Source: an uncultured Roseobacter sp. (GTDB lineage Bacteria; Pseudomonadota; Alphaproteobacteria; Rhodobacterales; Rhodobacteraceae). From it: a DNA stretch of 64,000 nucleotides. This document shows positions 15,451 to 24,854 of the stretch, in pieces. The first letter of the stretch is position 1; every line of letters starts with the position of its first letter. Made by a program: the position numbers and the translations under genes. Under the pieces are notes generated by a model that saw only the letters and a program-made list of their open reading frames with translations, was not told the DNA's origin and made no database searches. The stretch is taken from assembly GCF_947491795.1 (NCBI RefSeq), contig NZ_CANLKW010000003.1, positions 310,001-374,000 of the forward strand, in the 5' to 3' direction.

Positions 15451-17531
15451 CACAATGCTGGCGGCTGGATGACGAGCGTCAGACCCTGGCGCTCGCCTCC
15501 TCTGGTGGCCTGTGCCCGCAGGTCATCTATTGGGGTGCCCCCCTTCCCGCGTCTGAGGATCTGACGCAGCTGGTGCAGACAGCCACGCTGGATGTGACCG
15601 GCGGCATGCTGGATGAAAACCCGGAACTGTCGATCTGCCCTGAGGCCTCGCGGAGCTTTCCGGGCCAGCCCGGGCTGGTGGTGCGGGATCAGGACGGCAC
15701 GCCGCTCCTGCCGAAATTCCGTCTGAAAGAGGTGGTAGAGGCCGACCAGAGGCTGACAGTGATCTGCGAGGATGCCGCTAACCGGCTGACCTATGAGGCA
15801 GGCTTTGCGCTGGATCCGGAAACCCATGTGATCGAGATGGACGCGCGGCTTGCAGCGGACCGCCCGCTGCATCTGCACTGGCTGGCCGCGCCCGTTTTGC
15901 CGGCACCGCAGCATTCCGATGAGATGATTGACTTCGCCGGACGCTGGTGTGGTGAATTTCAGATGAACCGCACCGCCTGGTCGCCCGGTATCCGCTACCG
16001 GGAAAACCGCACCGGACGAACGGGGCATGAGCATTTCCCGGGCCTGATGGTGCCTGCACGGGGTGCCACCAATGCCACCGGCGAAACCTTTGCCTTTCAT
16101 TACGGATGGTCCGGCGGGCACCGGATGATCGCCGAAGAGCTGCCCGATGGCCGCCGCCAGATTCAGTTTGGCCACGCTGCGCGCATGGAAACGGCACCGG
16201 CGACCGAATTCCGCACAGCGCCACTTTATGCGGTTTACTCCTCGGACGGGCTGAACGGTTGCGCCGTTTCGTTCCAGCGCCACCTGCGTGACCGGATCGT
16301 GACCTGGACGGATACGGGCCGCCCCCGTCCGGTGCATTACAACTGCTGGGAAGCGGTTTATTTTGATCACGATCTGCCAAAGCTCAAAGATATTGCGACG
16401 CGCGCGGCCAGCCTTGGGGCGGAGCGGTTTGTGCTGGATGACGGATGGTTCGGGCAGCGCGACGATGACACCTCGAGCCTGTCGGACTGGGAAGTTGATC
16501 CGCGCAAATATCCCGATGGCCTGGGGCCCCTGATTGATCATGTGCACGCCGAGGGTATGAGTTTTGGCATCTGGTTTGAGCCGGAGATGATCAACCCCAA
16601 CAGCAATATTCACCGTGCTCACCCGGACTGGGCGCTGGGGTCCGAGGATCAGATCCTGGGCCGGCAGCAAAAGGCGCTGAACATGGCGCTGCCAGAGGTA
16701 CGCGATTTTCTCTATGACCGGATCGGCGCGCTGCTGGCCGCCCATCCGATCGACTATATCAAATGGGACCACAACCGTGTTCTGCCGATGCCCGATGCCG
16801 CGCAGACACGCGGGTCTTATGCGCTGATTGACCGGCTGCGGGCTGATTTTCCCCATGTGGAGATCGAAAGCTGCGCGTCCGGCGGGGGTCGGATTGATTT
16901 CGGTATTCTGAGCAGGACCCAGCGGGTCTGGTTGTCTGACAGCAATGATGCGCTGGAGCGGCTGATCATGCAGCACAACGCGGCACTTTACCTGCCCTCT
17001 GTCGTCACCGGCAGCCATGTGGGCCCGCGTCACTGTCACACCTCCGGGCGCACGCTCGATATTGAGTTCCGCGCCTGGGTCGCTGCCCAGCGTCATATGG
17101 GGTTCGAGATGGACCCGCGCGAGCTGACCGACCACGAGGCAAAAGTGCTGCGCAACGTCACCGGTTGGTGGAAAGACAACCGCGACTGGATGTATGACGC
17201 GGACATCCTGCGGCTTGACGCCTCTGACGCCTCGGTGATTGCGGAACAGCAACAGGCGCGCGATGGCGGCCGCTTTGTGGTTTTTGCCGGTAAGTCCGGC
17301 ACCTCGCCGCAAATTGCCCCGCGTCCGCTGCGGATGACGCGGCTGGACCCGCAGGCCCACTACGAGGTCAGCCTTGTGAACCGGGCCTCTGCCCCTGCCC
17401 TGTCCCGCGGCAAGCTCAAACTGAAAGACGGCGCTGTGACCCTGACCGGCACCGCCCTGATGCACAACGGGCTTACCCTGCCCTGGCATTTTCCCGAAAC
17501 CATGTGGGTGCTCGAAGGCCGTCGGCTGTAA
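15447..17531 (+). CDS. Alpha-galactosidase, GH36
   Basis: 694-residue retaining alpha-galactosidase of glycoside hydrolase family 36 that removes terminal alpha-1,6-galactose from melibiose/raffinose-type sugars. FVLDDGWFGQRDDD and WFEPEMINPNS are family hallmarks. The nucleophile Asp is D441 in YIKWDHNR and the acid/base lies in WLSDSNDA (about 495-502). No signal peptide is visible, so it acts in the cytoplasm on imported oligosaccharide. The start is GTG overlapping the permease stop (GTGA). Length matches bacterial GH36 enzymes of about 700 residues. Confidence 0.93.
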   Translation: MTQCWRLDDERQTLALASSGGLCPQVIYWGAPLPASEDLTQLVQTATLDVTGGMLDENPELSICPEASRSFPGQPGLVVRDQDGTPLLPKFRLKEVVEADQRLTVICEDAANRLTYEAGFALDPETHVIEMDARLAADRPLHLHWLAAPVLPAPQHSDEMIDFAGRWCGEFQMNRTAWSPGIRYRENRTGRTGHEHFPGLMVPARGATNATGETFAFHYGWSGGHRMIAEELPDGRRQIQFGHAARMETAPATEFRTAPLYAVYSSDGLNGCAVSFQRHLRDRIVTWTDTGRPRPVHYNCWEAVYFDHDLPKLKDIATRAASLGAERFVLDDGWFGQRDDDTSSLSDWEVDPRKYPDGLGPLIDHVHAEGMSFGIWFEPEMINPNSNIHRAHPDWALGSEDQILGRQQKALNMALPEVRDFLYDRIGALLAAHPIDYIKWDHNRVLPMPDAAQTRGSYALIDRLRADFPHVEIESCASGGGRIDFGILSRTQRVWLSDSNDALERLIMQHNAALYLPSVVTGSHVGPRHCHTSGRTLDIEFRAWVAAQRHMGFEMDPRELTDHEAKVLRNVTGWWKDNRDWMYDADILRLDASDASVIAEQQQARDGGRFVVFAGKSGTSPQIAPRPLRMTRLDPQAHYEVSLVNRASAPALSRGKLKLKDGAVTLTGTALMHNGLTLPWHFPETMWVLEGRRL

Positions 17532-17573
17532 CGGATACAGCCCGCCCGGGACCCCTGAAATCAAGGCATACCC

Positions 17574-18344
17574 ATGACACAGACTGCAACATTTCACGAC
17601 CTGAAGGGCGCATCGGTTTACATCACCGGTGGTGGCTCTGGCATTGGCGCTGATCTGACAGACGGATTTCTGGCACAGGGCGCGCAGGTGGCCTTTATCG
17701 GCCGCTCGGACGCCAGTGCCTTTGTCGATGAGATGGCGGAAAAGCACGGCCGCGCACCACTGTTTTTCCAGGGTGACATCACCGACACCGAAGGGCTGCG
17801 CGGCACCATCGCCGCAGCGGCAGAGGCGCATGGACCTGTACAGGTGCTTGTCTCCAACGCCGCCAACGACAAACGGCACAACTGGCTGGAGCTGACGCCC
17901 GGGGAGTGGGACAGCCTGCTGGCCGTAAACCTCAAGGCGTACCTTTTTGCAGCCCAGGCTGTGGCGCCGGGCATGATCGCCAAAGGCGCGGGGTCAATCA
18001 TCAATTTCAGCTCGATCAGCTACATGATGGGCAACGCGGGCTACCCGGCCTACACGACAGCAAATGGCGGGATCACCGCAATGACCCGCAGCCTCGCGCG
18101 TGAACTGGGGCCCAACGGCATCCGGGTGAATGCACTGGCCCCGGGCTGGGTTCTGACCGAAAAGCAGCTGGACAAATGGGCCACGCCCGAAGGGCTCGCC
18201 GCGCATCTGGAGCGACAGTGTCTGAAAACGCACCTGGAACCCCGCGACATCGTCGATGCGGTTCTGTTTCTGGCCTCAGAAACCAGCCGAATGATGACCG
18301 GGCAATGCATGGTTGTTGACGGCGGCGTGGTAACCACCGGATAA
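17574..18344 (+). CDS. SDR-family dehydrogenase, probably sugar dehydrogenase, catalytic Lys replaced
   Basis: 256-residue classical short-chain dehydrogenase. The nucleotide-binding TGGGSGIG (about 19-26) and a SNAAN variant of NNAG are present. In the active site Ser147 and Tyr160 are present, but the YxxxK motif reads YTTAN, so Asn164 replaces Lys. Its place between alpha-galactosidase and dgoK suggests D-galactose 1-dehydrogenase, first step of the De Ley-Doudoroff pathway, giving galactonolactone for the lactonase downstream. The Lys loss makes reaction and activity uncertain. Confidence 0.8.
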   Translation: MTQTATFHDLKGASVYITGGGSGIGADLTDGFLAQGAQVAFIGRSDASAFVDEMAEKHGRAPLFFQGDITDTEGLRGTIAAAAEAHGPVQVLVSNAANDKRHNWLELTPGEWDSLLAVNLKAYLFAAQAVAPGMIAKGAGSIINFSSISYMMGNAGYPAYTTANGGITAMTRSLARELGPNGIRVNALAPGWVLTEKQLDKWATPEGLAAHLERQCLKTHLEPRDIVDAVLFLASETSRMMTGQCMVVDGGVVTTG

Positions 18345-18351
18345 GCAGCCC

Positions 18352-19257
18352 ATGACAGACTTCCTGACACCAGATTGGATCGCCGTTGACTGGGGCACGA
18401 CAAACCTGCGGGCCTGGGCCATGCAGGGGGCAACCGTGCTGGACCGTGCGTCTTCTGATCAGGGTATGGGCGGGTTGTCACGGGACGGGTTTGAGCCTGC
18501 GCTGGCATCGCTGATTTCTAAGTGGACCGCGGCGGGCCCGGTACCTGTTGTCGCCTGCGGCATGGTCGGCTCCCGCCAGGGATGGGTCGAGGCGCCGTAT
18601 CGTTCGGTGCCCTGCACGCCGATGGACAGCAACCTGACCCCTGCGCCGGTGTCCTGCGGTCTGGACGTGCGGATCATCAGCGGCCTGTCACAGCAGGCCC
18701 CCGCGGATGTCATGCGGGGCGAGGAAACCCAGATTGCAGGGTTCCTGCAGCTGAACCCCGGCTGGGACGGCGTATTGTGCATGCCAGGGACCCATACCAA
18801 ATGGGTCCACCTGAGCGCGGGTGAAGTCGTCAGTTTTCAGACCTTTATGACGGGTGAGCTTTTTGCCCTGCTGAGCAACGCCTCTGTGCTGCGTCATACG
18901 GTGTCTGGCGAAGGCTGGGATAATCAGGCCTTTGAGAAGGCCGTCAGCGACACGCTGGCGCGGCCGGAAAAACTGGCGGGCATGCTCTTCGGGCTGCGGG
19001 CCGGACAACTGCTGGCGGACACGGCGCCCGAACAGTCACGCGCGGCGCTTTCGGGGCTGCTGGTTGGTGCCGAACTGGCCGCATCACGCCCCTACTGGCT
19101 GGGCCAGAACCTGGCCATCCTGGGCACCGGCACACAGGCCAATGCTTACCGGAACGCGCTCACCCCCCAGGGGGTCAGCTGCCTGATGGTCGATACCGAA
19201 CGTGCAACCCTGGCCGGTCTGACGGCTGCATACAGATTGCTGAGAGAGGCGCCATGA
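18352..19257 (+). CDS. dgoK: 2-dehydro-3-deoxygalactonokinase
   Basis: 301-residue sugar-acid kinase of the DgoK family that phosphorylates 2-keto-3-deoxygalactonate at O6. The N-terminal IAVDWGTTNLRAW is the family phosphate-binding motif. GEETQIAGFLQLNPGWDGVLCMPGTHTKWV and FMTGELFALLSN are typical DgoK segments. It starts 7 bases after the SDR gene and its stop overlaps the dgoA start (ATGA). It serves galactose released by the two galactosidases. Confidence 0.92.
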   Translation: MTDFLTPDWIAVDWGTTNLRAWAMQGATVLDRASSDQGMGGLSRDGFEPALASLISKWTAAGPVPVVACGMVGSRQGWVEAPYRSVPCTPMDSNLTPAPVSCGLDVRIISGLSQQAPADVMRGEETQIAGFLQLNPGWDGVLCMPGTHTKWVHLSAGEVVSFQTFMTGELFALLSNASVLRHTVSGEGWDNQAFEKAVSDTLARPEKLAGMLFGLRAGQLLADTAPEQSRAALSGLLVGAELAASRPYWLGQNLAILGTGTQANAYRNALTPQGVSCLMVDTERATLAGLTAAYRLLREAP

Positions 19258-19859
19258 CCCTTCCCATTATCGCCATCCTGCGCGGTGTCACGCCCGCAGA
19301 GGCCCCCGCCATCTGTGCCGCCCTGATCGGCGCCGGTATCACCAAAATCGAAGTGCCGCTGAACTCGCCCGATCCACTGGACAGCATTGCCGCACTGGCG
19401 CGCGAATTCGGTCATGATGCTCTGATCGGCGCGGGCACTGTCCTCAGCGTGGCGGATGTTGACGCCGTAGCCGGTGCCGGTGGCCGCCTGATCGTATCGC
19501 CCGACTGCAAACCCGAGGTGATCCGCGCTGCCAAAGCGCGCGGCATGGAAAGCTGGCCGGGGGTTTTCACCCCCACCGAGGCCTTCGCCGCTCTGGATGC
19601 CGGGGCCGACGGGCTGAAGCTTTTCCCGGGGTCGATGGCGGGGCCGTCCGGTCTGCAGGCCATGCGGGCCATACTGCCACCCGGCACGCAGGTCTATGCA
19701 GTGGGCGGCGCAGGGCCTGACAATTTTGCCGAATGGATCGCTGCGAGTGCTGACGGATTTGGCATGGGGTCCGCGATTTACAAACCCGGGCTGAGTGCCG
19801 GGGATGTTGCCGGACGCGCGGAAACCATCGTCAATGCCTGGCGCGCAGCAACGTCATGA
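19254..19859 (+). CDS. dgoA: 2-dehydro-3-deoxy-6-phosphogalactonate aldolase
   Basis: 201-residue class I aldolase of the KDPG/KDPGal family that splits KDPGal to pyruvate and glyceraldehyde-3-phosphate. The Schiff-base Lys lies in DGLKLFPGSMAGP and the catalytic Glu in KIEVPLNSPDP. The latter sequence (N-S-P in place of the T-L-R-T of Eda) is typical of DgoA. It overlaps dgoK and the lactonase gene by 4 bases each, so the three are translationally coupled. Confidence 0.93.
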   Translation: MTLPIIAILRGVTPAEAPAICAALIGAGITKIEVPLNSPDPLDSIAALAREFGHDALIGAGTVLSVADVDAVAGAGGRLIVSPDCKPEVIRAAKARGMESWPGVFTPTEAFAALDAGADGLKLFPGSMAGPSGLQAMRAILPPGTQVYAVGGAGPDNFAEWIAASADGFGMGSAIYKPGLSAGDVAGRAETIVNAWRAATS

Positions 19860-20716
19860 CCCCGGCGGCTTTTGACGACCGCTCCTGTCGTCTGGGCGAA
19901 GGGCCGCTCTGGCACCCCCGGCGTCAGCAGCTCTTCTGGTTTGATATATCGGGGAAAAAGCTGCTCAGCAGGAACAGCTCCGGCGCAATGGAATGGACAT
20001 TCGACGAAGAGGTTTCCGCCGCAGGCTGGATCAGTGAAACCATGCTTCTGATCGCGTCGGCCTCTGCGCTGTGGTCCTTTGATCTGTCGGGCGGGAGCCG
20101 CAACCGCCTCTGCCCGCTTGAGGCGGACAACGCTGTCACACGCTCAAATGATGGCCGCGCCGATCCCTGGGGCGGGTTCTGGATCGGCACCATGGGGCGC
20201 AATGCCGAAACGGGTGCCGGTGCGATTTACCGCTTCCACCAGGGCGTCCTGCGCCGATTGTTCAGCGGTATCACAATTTCCAACGCGATCTGTTTCGCGC
20301 CGGACAGGAGTTGTGCCTATTTCACAGACACGACGACATCGCAGGTCATGCAGGTGGCACTGGACCGCAATGGCTGGCCGTCCGGCGCGCCGGTGGTGCA
20401 TCTTGATCTGTCCGCCGAAGGCCTCGCGCCGGATGGCGCGGTCACAGATGCCTCCGGCACGCTCTGGATTGCGCAATGGGGCGCCTCGCGCGTCGCGGCC
20501 TATCAGGGCGGCGCACTTGTGCGGACAGTGGATCTGCCGGCAGCCCATATCACTTGTCCTGCTTTTGGCGGTTCTGACCTGACGACACTCTTTGCCACTT
20601 CCGCCACCCAGGGTATTTCACAGGCGGATCTGACCGGGGCGCATGCGCATGGTCAGACATTCGAAATCCCCGGCGTGGCACAGGGCCAGGCCGAACCACA
20701 GGTTCTGTTGCTATGA
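19856..20716 (+). CDS. SMP-30/gluconolactonase-family sugar lactonase
   Basis: 286-residue six-bladed beta-propeller lactonase (SMP-30/regucalcin family). The expected metal ligands are visible: Glu in LGEGPLW, Asn in RSNDGRADP, Asn in ISNAICF and Asp in DGAVTDASGTLW. The likely role is hydrolysis of galactono-lactone to galactonate between the SDR and the missing dehydratase step. No signal peptide. It overlaps dgoA and the GH42 gene by 4 bases each. Confidence 0.88.
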   Translation: MTPAAFDDRSCRLGEGPLWHPRRQQLFWFDISGKKLLSRNSSGAMEWTFDEEVSAAGWISETMLLIASASALWSFDLSGGSRNRLCPLEADNAVTRSNDGRADPWGGFWIGTMGRNAETGAGAIYRFHQGVLRRLFSGITISNAICFAPDRSCAYFTDTTTSQVMQVALDRNGWPSGAPVVHLDLSAEGLAPDGAVTDASGTLWIAQWGASRVAAYQGGALVRTVDLPAAHITCPAFGGSDLTTLFATSATQGISQADLTGAHAHGQTFEIPGVAQGQAEPQVLLL

Positions 20717-22629
20717 AACGCAGCCTCGGCGTCTGCTATTATCCTGAACACTGGCCCCGCGACATGTGGGAGAAAGACGCCACACGCATGGTGGCCAGCG
20801 GTATCACATGGGTACGGATCGGCGAATTTGCCTGGAGCCGGATAGAGCCCGCGCCCGGCACGTTCGACTTTGACTGGCTGGATGACGCCATTGACGTTCT
20901 CAGCGCTGCCGGTCTGCAGATAATCCTCGGAACACCGACCTGCACCCCGCCTGTCTGGATGACGGAGCGCTTCCCCGACATATTCGCCCGCGATGCCCAG
21001 GGACATGTGCGCGGTTTCGGCTCGCGCCGGCACTATTGTTTCAGTCATGCGGGCTACCGCGAGGCCGCCGCAGAGATCTGCACGGTGCTGGGCGCGCGGT
21101 ACGGCCGGGACCCGCGCATTCATGCCTGGCAGATCGACAATGAATACGGGTGCCACGACACGGTCCTGTCCTGGTCAGAAGCCGCGCGCGATGCGTTTCA
21201 GACCTGGCTGGCCACACGCTACGAGACGATTGACGCGCTCAACACGGCCTGGGGCAATGTGTTCTGGTCGATGGAATACAGCCGCTTTGATCAGATCGGC
21301 CTGCCCAGTCTTATGGTGACCGAGGCCAACCCAAGCCATGAAATGGCGTTCAGACGCTTCAGTTCCGACCAGGTCGTGCGCTGGCACGAAGCGCAGGTCA
21401 GTGCGCTGCGCGCACAGACCGAGGCACCGCTGGTGCACAATTACATGGGCCGCGTGCTGGATTTCGACCATTTCCAGGTTGGTGCCTCCATCGATATCGC
21501 CAGCTGGGACAGCTATCCCATCGGGTTCCTGTCTGACCGGCTCGAAGGGCCCCCGGAACACAAAGCCCGTTATCTGCAACAGGGTGATCCCGATATGCAG
21601 GCCTTTCACCACGATCTGTACCGCGCTGTCGGGCGGAACGGCCGGTGGTGGGTCATGGAACAGCAGCCTGGTCCGGTGAACTGGGCGCCCTACAACCCCG
21701 CGCCGCTGCCCGGCATGGTGCGGCTGTGGACCTGGGAGGCCTTTGCGCATGGGGCCGAAATGGTGAGCTATTTCCGCTGGCGCCAGGCGCCCTTTGCTCA
21801 GGAACAGATGCACGCGGGGCTGCTGCGCCCGGATGATGCACCCGCTCCGGGTCTCGGAGAGGCAGAGGTGGTCGCACGCGAACTGGCAGATATGCCCGAC
21901 GTCAGTGTGGTCCGCGCAGATGTTGCGCTGATTTTTGACTATCCGTCCGAATGGGCGTGGAACACCCTGCCGCAAGGGGCTGATTTCAATTACTTTCGTC
22001 TCGCGCTTGATACCTATCGCGCGTTGCGGCGCCAGGGGGTGTCGGTTGATATCCTGCCCTCTACTGTCAGCGATCTGGAGGGCTACAGCCTGGTGCTGGC
22101 GCCTGGCATGGCCAGCCTGCCCGAAGCACTACGGGAGGCATTCAGGGGCCGGACGGTGCTTGCCGGTCCGCGCACCAATTGCATAACGCCCGAGTTTTCG
22201 ATCCCGGACCCGATGGGGCCCGCGCTGCCGGGCCTCGACGCAACTGTCAGCCGGGTCGAAAGCCTGCCACCGGGCATCGTGCGGAGCGTTCCCGATGGCG
22301 GCGCAGTGCTGCGCTGGATCGAAACACTGGAAACGGAAGCCACGGTAGATTTTGAAGATGAGACAGGCGCGCCGGTTCTCGTGTCCTCCGGAAACGTGCA
22401 TTACCTGGGCGCCTGGCCGGACGAAATGCTCTGGGCCCGCATCATTCCGATGCTGGCAGAAAAAGCGGGTGTCGCGCTGACGCCGGTCCCGGAAGACCTG
22501 CGCATCAGGGACACACAGACGCACAGATTTGCGTTCAACTACGGGCCTGATACTGTTGAATTCAATGGAGAAGTTATCGCAGCCGCCGGTGTCGCATGGT
22601 GGCCGCTTCAGCCCATCGAGCGCGCATAG
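20713..22629 (+). CDS. Beta-galactosidase, GH42
   Basis: 638-residue beta-galactosidase of glycoside hydrolase family 42. The N-terminal LGVCYYPEHWP opens the TIM barrel. The acid/base Glu lies in QIDNEYGCHD and the nucleophile Glu in WWVMEQQPGPVNW. Trimerisation and C-terminal beta domains follow, and length is normal (about 640-690). No signal peptide, so it hydrolyses imported lactose-like sugars in the cytoplasm. It is the last gene of the galactoside operon and its 3' end overlaps the convergent glucokinase gene by 22 bases. Confidence 0.93.
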   Translation: MKRSLGVCYYPEHWPRDMWEKDATRMVASGITWVRIGEFAWSRIEPAPGTFDFDWLDDAIDVLSAAGLQIILGTPTCTPPVWMTERFPDIFARDAQGHVRGFGSRRHYCFSHAGYREAAAEICTVLGARYGRDPRIHAWQIDNEYGCHDTVLSWSEAARDAFQTWLATRYETIDALNTAWGNVFWSMEYSRFDQIGLPSLMVTEANPSHEMAFRRFSSDQVVRWHEAQVSALRAQTEAPLVHNYMGRVLDFDHFQVGASIDIASWDSYPIGFLSDRLEGPPEHKARYLQQGDPDMQAFHHDLYRAVGRNGRWWVMEQQPGPVNWAPYNPAPLPGMVRLWTWEAFAHGAEMVSYFRWRQAPFAQEQMHAGLLRPDDAPAPGLGEAEVVARELADMPDVSVVRADVALIFDYPSEWAWNTLPQGADFNYFRLALDTYRALRRQGVSVDILPSTVSDLEGYSLVLAPGMASLPEALREAFRGRTVLAGPRTNCITPEFSIPDPMGPALPGLDATVSRVESLPPGIVRSVPDGGAVLRWIETLETEATVDFEDETGAPVLVSSGNVHYLGAWPDEMLWARIIPMLAEKAGVALTPVPEDLRIRDTQTHRFAFNYGPDTVEFNGEVIAAAGVAWWPLQPIERA

Positions 22630-23537
22630 GCGAGGCATCCGAGCAGGGCTGCTTCGTCCTGGGTGATGACAGAAACACGCAGGGGCTGCATGTTCTGTTT
22701 CACCGTGGGCTGACCTTTCAGGGTTTCGACAAAAGTCTCCCGCGCGGGGCTGGACAACAGACCGCGCACAACGGACCCGGCCAGATAAATACCCCCCGAC
22801 GGCATATAAAGCAGCCTCAGGTCCTGAATAAATGCGCCCAGCATGCGTGCGTAGACCAGGGTAGAGGCCAGCGCATCCGCATCCCCCGCACCGGCAGCGG
22901 CCATCACATCACTGGCATCTATCAACGGTGTGCCTGTCGCAGCAGAATGAAGTTCCGCAAGGCCAGGGCCCCGAACCGCATCCTCGGCACATCGGACCCA
23001 GCTTGCCGGGCCGCCAATATATTCTTCCAAGATCTGCTGTACCCGGGACGGCAGGCTGGTCAGGCCGGCCTCGGCCCTCAGACATACCGTCTGAGCACCG
23101 GAGCCAAGCACCGGGCTGACGTTGAACCCAGTGCCCGCACCAACCACCAGGCGCTGATCATCGCTGTGTATGTCTGCAGGTAGGACAACCTGCGCGCCCT
23201 CTTCATCCAGACTATCAAGAGCGTATCCCAGAGCACTGAGATCATTCAACAAATGCGCTGGAGCATTTCCGTATTTTTCGGACAATTCCGCGGTGTCAAA
23301 ATCCCAGCCACGGTTGGTCAGGCGGGCACGGGTGCCATTCACCGGGCCGGCAACAGCCACGGTCAGTCCGGCCACCTGCCCGACACCCGCCGTCTTCAGA
23401 TACGCATCCAGAGCGGCATCAAAGCTGGCATAGTTGTCGTTGCGATACCTGCGGATAGCAGGGGCATCGATCACCCCCCCGCGCGCTGTTGCGAAGCGTA
23501 CGTTCGTACCACCCACATCCGCCAGTATCAGAGCCAT
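22608..23537 (-). CDS. glk: Glucokinase
   Basis: 309-residue glucokinase of the proteobacterial Glk family, phosphorylating glucose with ATP. ILADVGGTNVRFA is the phosphate-1 motif, LTVAVAGPVNGTRARLTNRGWDFD the substrate region, and VVGAGTGFNVSPVL the adenosine-side motif. It follows xylA by 12 bases, so it is carried on the xylose operon although glucose is not on that pathway. Glucose from lactose or raffinose-type sugars hydrolysed by the neighbouring operon would need it. A GGCGGGA ribosome-binding site supports the start. Confidence 0.9.
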   Translation of the reverse strand: MALILADVGGTNVRFATARGGVIDAPAIRRYRNDNYASFDAALDAYLKTAGVGQVAGLTVAVAGPVNGTRARLTNRGWDFDTAELSEKYGNAPAHLLNDLSALGYALDSLDEEGAQVVLPADIHSDDQRLVVGAGTGFNVSPVLGSGAQTVCLRAEAGLTSLPSRVQQILEEYIGGPASWVRCAEDAVRGPGLAELHSAATGTPLIDASDVMAAAGAGDADALASTLVYARMLGAFIQDLRLLYMPSGGIYLAGSVVRGLLSSPARETFVETLKGQPTVKQNMQPLRVSVITQDEAALLGCLAYARSMG

Positions 23538-23549
23538 TTCGTCCCGCCT

Positions 23550-24854
23550 TCAGACAAATCTGTTTACATAGTTCTCAAGTATTTCCTGCCGGCCAGACCG
23601 TGGTTCCGGGTTGATACCATTCTGCTCAACCGCAGCCGAGATACTCTCAAGGCTTTCGGACGTCAGCCAGGATTGGGCCTGATCACTCTGCCAACCGGCA
23701 TATCGTGCTGCCCGTGCGTCTTCAAGGCCACCGTCTTCCAACATGGCCGCTGCAGCTTTCAACCCGCGGGCACAGACGTCCATCGCACCGGCATGCGACG
23801 CAATCAGATCAACAGGATCCAGGCTCTGGCGGCGCAGTTTTGCGTCAAAATTAGTGCCGCCTGTCGTGAAACCGCCCGCCTTGAGAACCTCGTAATATGC
23901 CAGCGCCACCTCGGGCACGGAATTCGGGAACTGATCGGTGTCCCAGCCAGACTGATAGTCGTTCCGGTTCATGTCGATGGATCCGAAAATTCCGAGCGAG
24001 GCTGCCATTGCCAGCTCATGCTCAAAACTGTGACCGGCCAGGATGGCGTGGCCCTGCTCCAGGTTCATCCGAACCTCATTTTCCAGGCCAAAGTCTTTGA
24101 GGAACCCGTAAACGGTTGCAACATCATAGTCATACTGATGCTTGGTCGGCTCCTGAGGTTTTGGTTCGATCAGGATTTCGCCTTTGAAACCGATCTTGTG
24201 TTTGTAGTCGACAACCATCTGCAGCATGCGTCCCGCCTGGGCACGTTCCTGGGTCAGATCGGTGTTGAGCAGTGTCTCATACCCCTCGCGCCCCCCCCAG
24301 AGGACATAGTTTTCCCCACCCAGACGGTGGGTGACATCCATGCAGGTTTTGATCGTCGCCGCGGACCAGGCGAAAACTTCAGGATCCGGGTTTGTCGCCG
24401 CACCCGACATAAAGCGACGATGTGAGAACAGGTTTGCCGTCCCCCAAAGAAGCCGTGGGCCACCGGCAGCCATTTTCGCTTCAAGATAGTCGGCTATCTC
24501 ATTCAGGTTTTGTGTATTTTCGGCAAAGCTGCTTCCTTCGGGGCGGATGTCCGCATCGTGAAAACAGTAAAATGGCTGGCCAAGCAGGGCAAACATTTCG
24601 AAAGCCACATCAGCTTTGAGCCGGGCCAGATCCATCGTGTCGCCAAACCATGGGCGTTCAAAAGTCTGACCACCAAAAGGATCGCCACCGGGCCAGGCAA
24701 AGCTGTGCCACCAGGCAATGGCAAACCGCAGGTGTTCGGCCATTGTTTTGCCAGCCACCACTTCATCCGGGTTATAGTGCCGGAAAACCAGCTGATCGGC
24801 CGGGGCATCCGGTGCATAGCGGAGCGGTTCGATACCGGCGAAAAAGTCTGTCAT
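23550..24854 (-). CDS. xylA: Xylose isomerase
   Basis: 434-residue xylose isomerase of the long (class II) type, converting D-xylose to D-xylulose. Two metal-site signatures are seen: [14 protein letters not shown] and [15 protein letters not shown]. The substrate His lies in the FCFHD-like [12 protein letters not shown]. The start overlaps the xylB stop by 4 bases. It is followed by glk in the same unit. Confidence 0.96.
   Translation of the reverse strand: MTDFFAGIEPLRYAPDAPADQLVFRHYNPDEVVAGKTMAEHLRFAIAWWHSFAWPGGDPFGGQTFERPWFGDTMDLARLKADVAFEMFALLGQPFYCFHDADIRPEGSSFAENTQNLNEIADYLEAKMAAGGPRLLWGTANLFSHRRFMSGAATNPDPEVFAWSAATIKTCMDVTHRLGGENYVLWGGREGYETLLNTDLTQERAQAGRMLQMVVDYKHKIGFKGEILIEPKPQEPTKHQYDYDVATVYGFLKDFGLENEVRMNLEQGHAILAGHSFEHELAMAASLGIFGSIDMNRNDYQSGWDTDQFPNSVPEVALAYYEVLKAGGFTTGGTNFDAKLRRQSLDPVDLIASHAGAMDVCARGLKAAAAMLEDGGLEDARAARYAGWQSDQAQSWLTSESLESISAAVEQNGINPEPRSGRQEILENYVNRFV

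Noticed and set aside
15342..17879. Long open frame (845 codons) on the minus strand
   Set aside because: Lies antisense to the well-supported GH36 gene; composition shows no recognisable domain. Long antisense frames are common in high-GC coding DNA.
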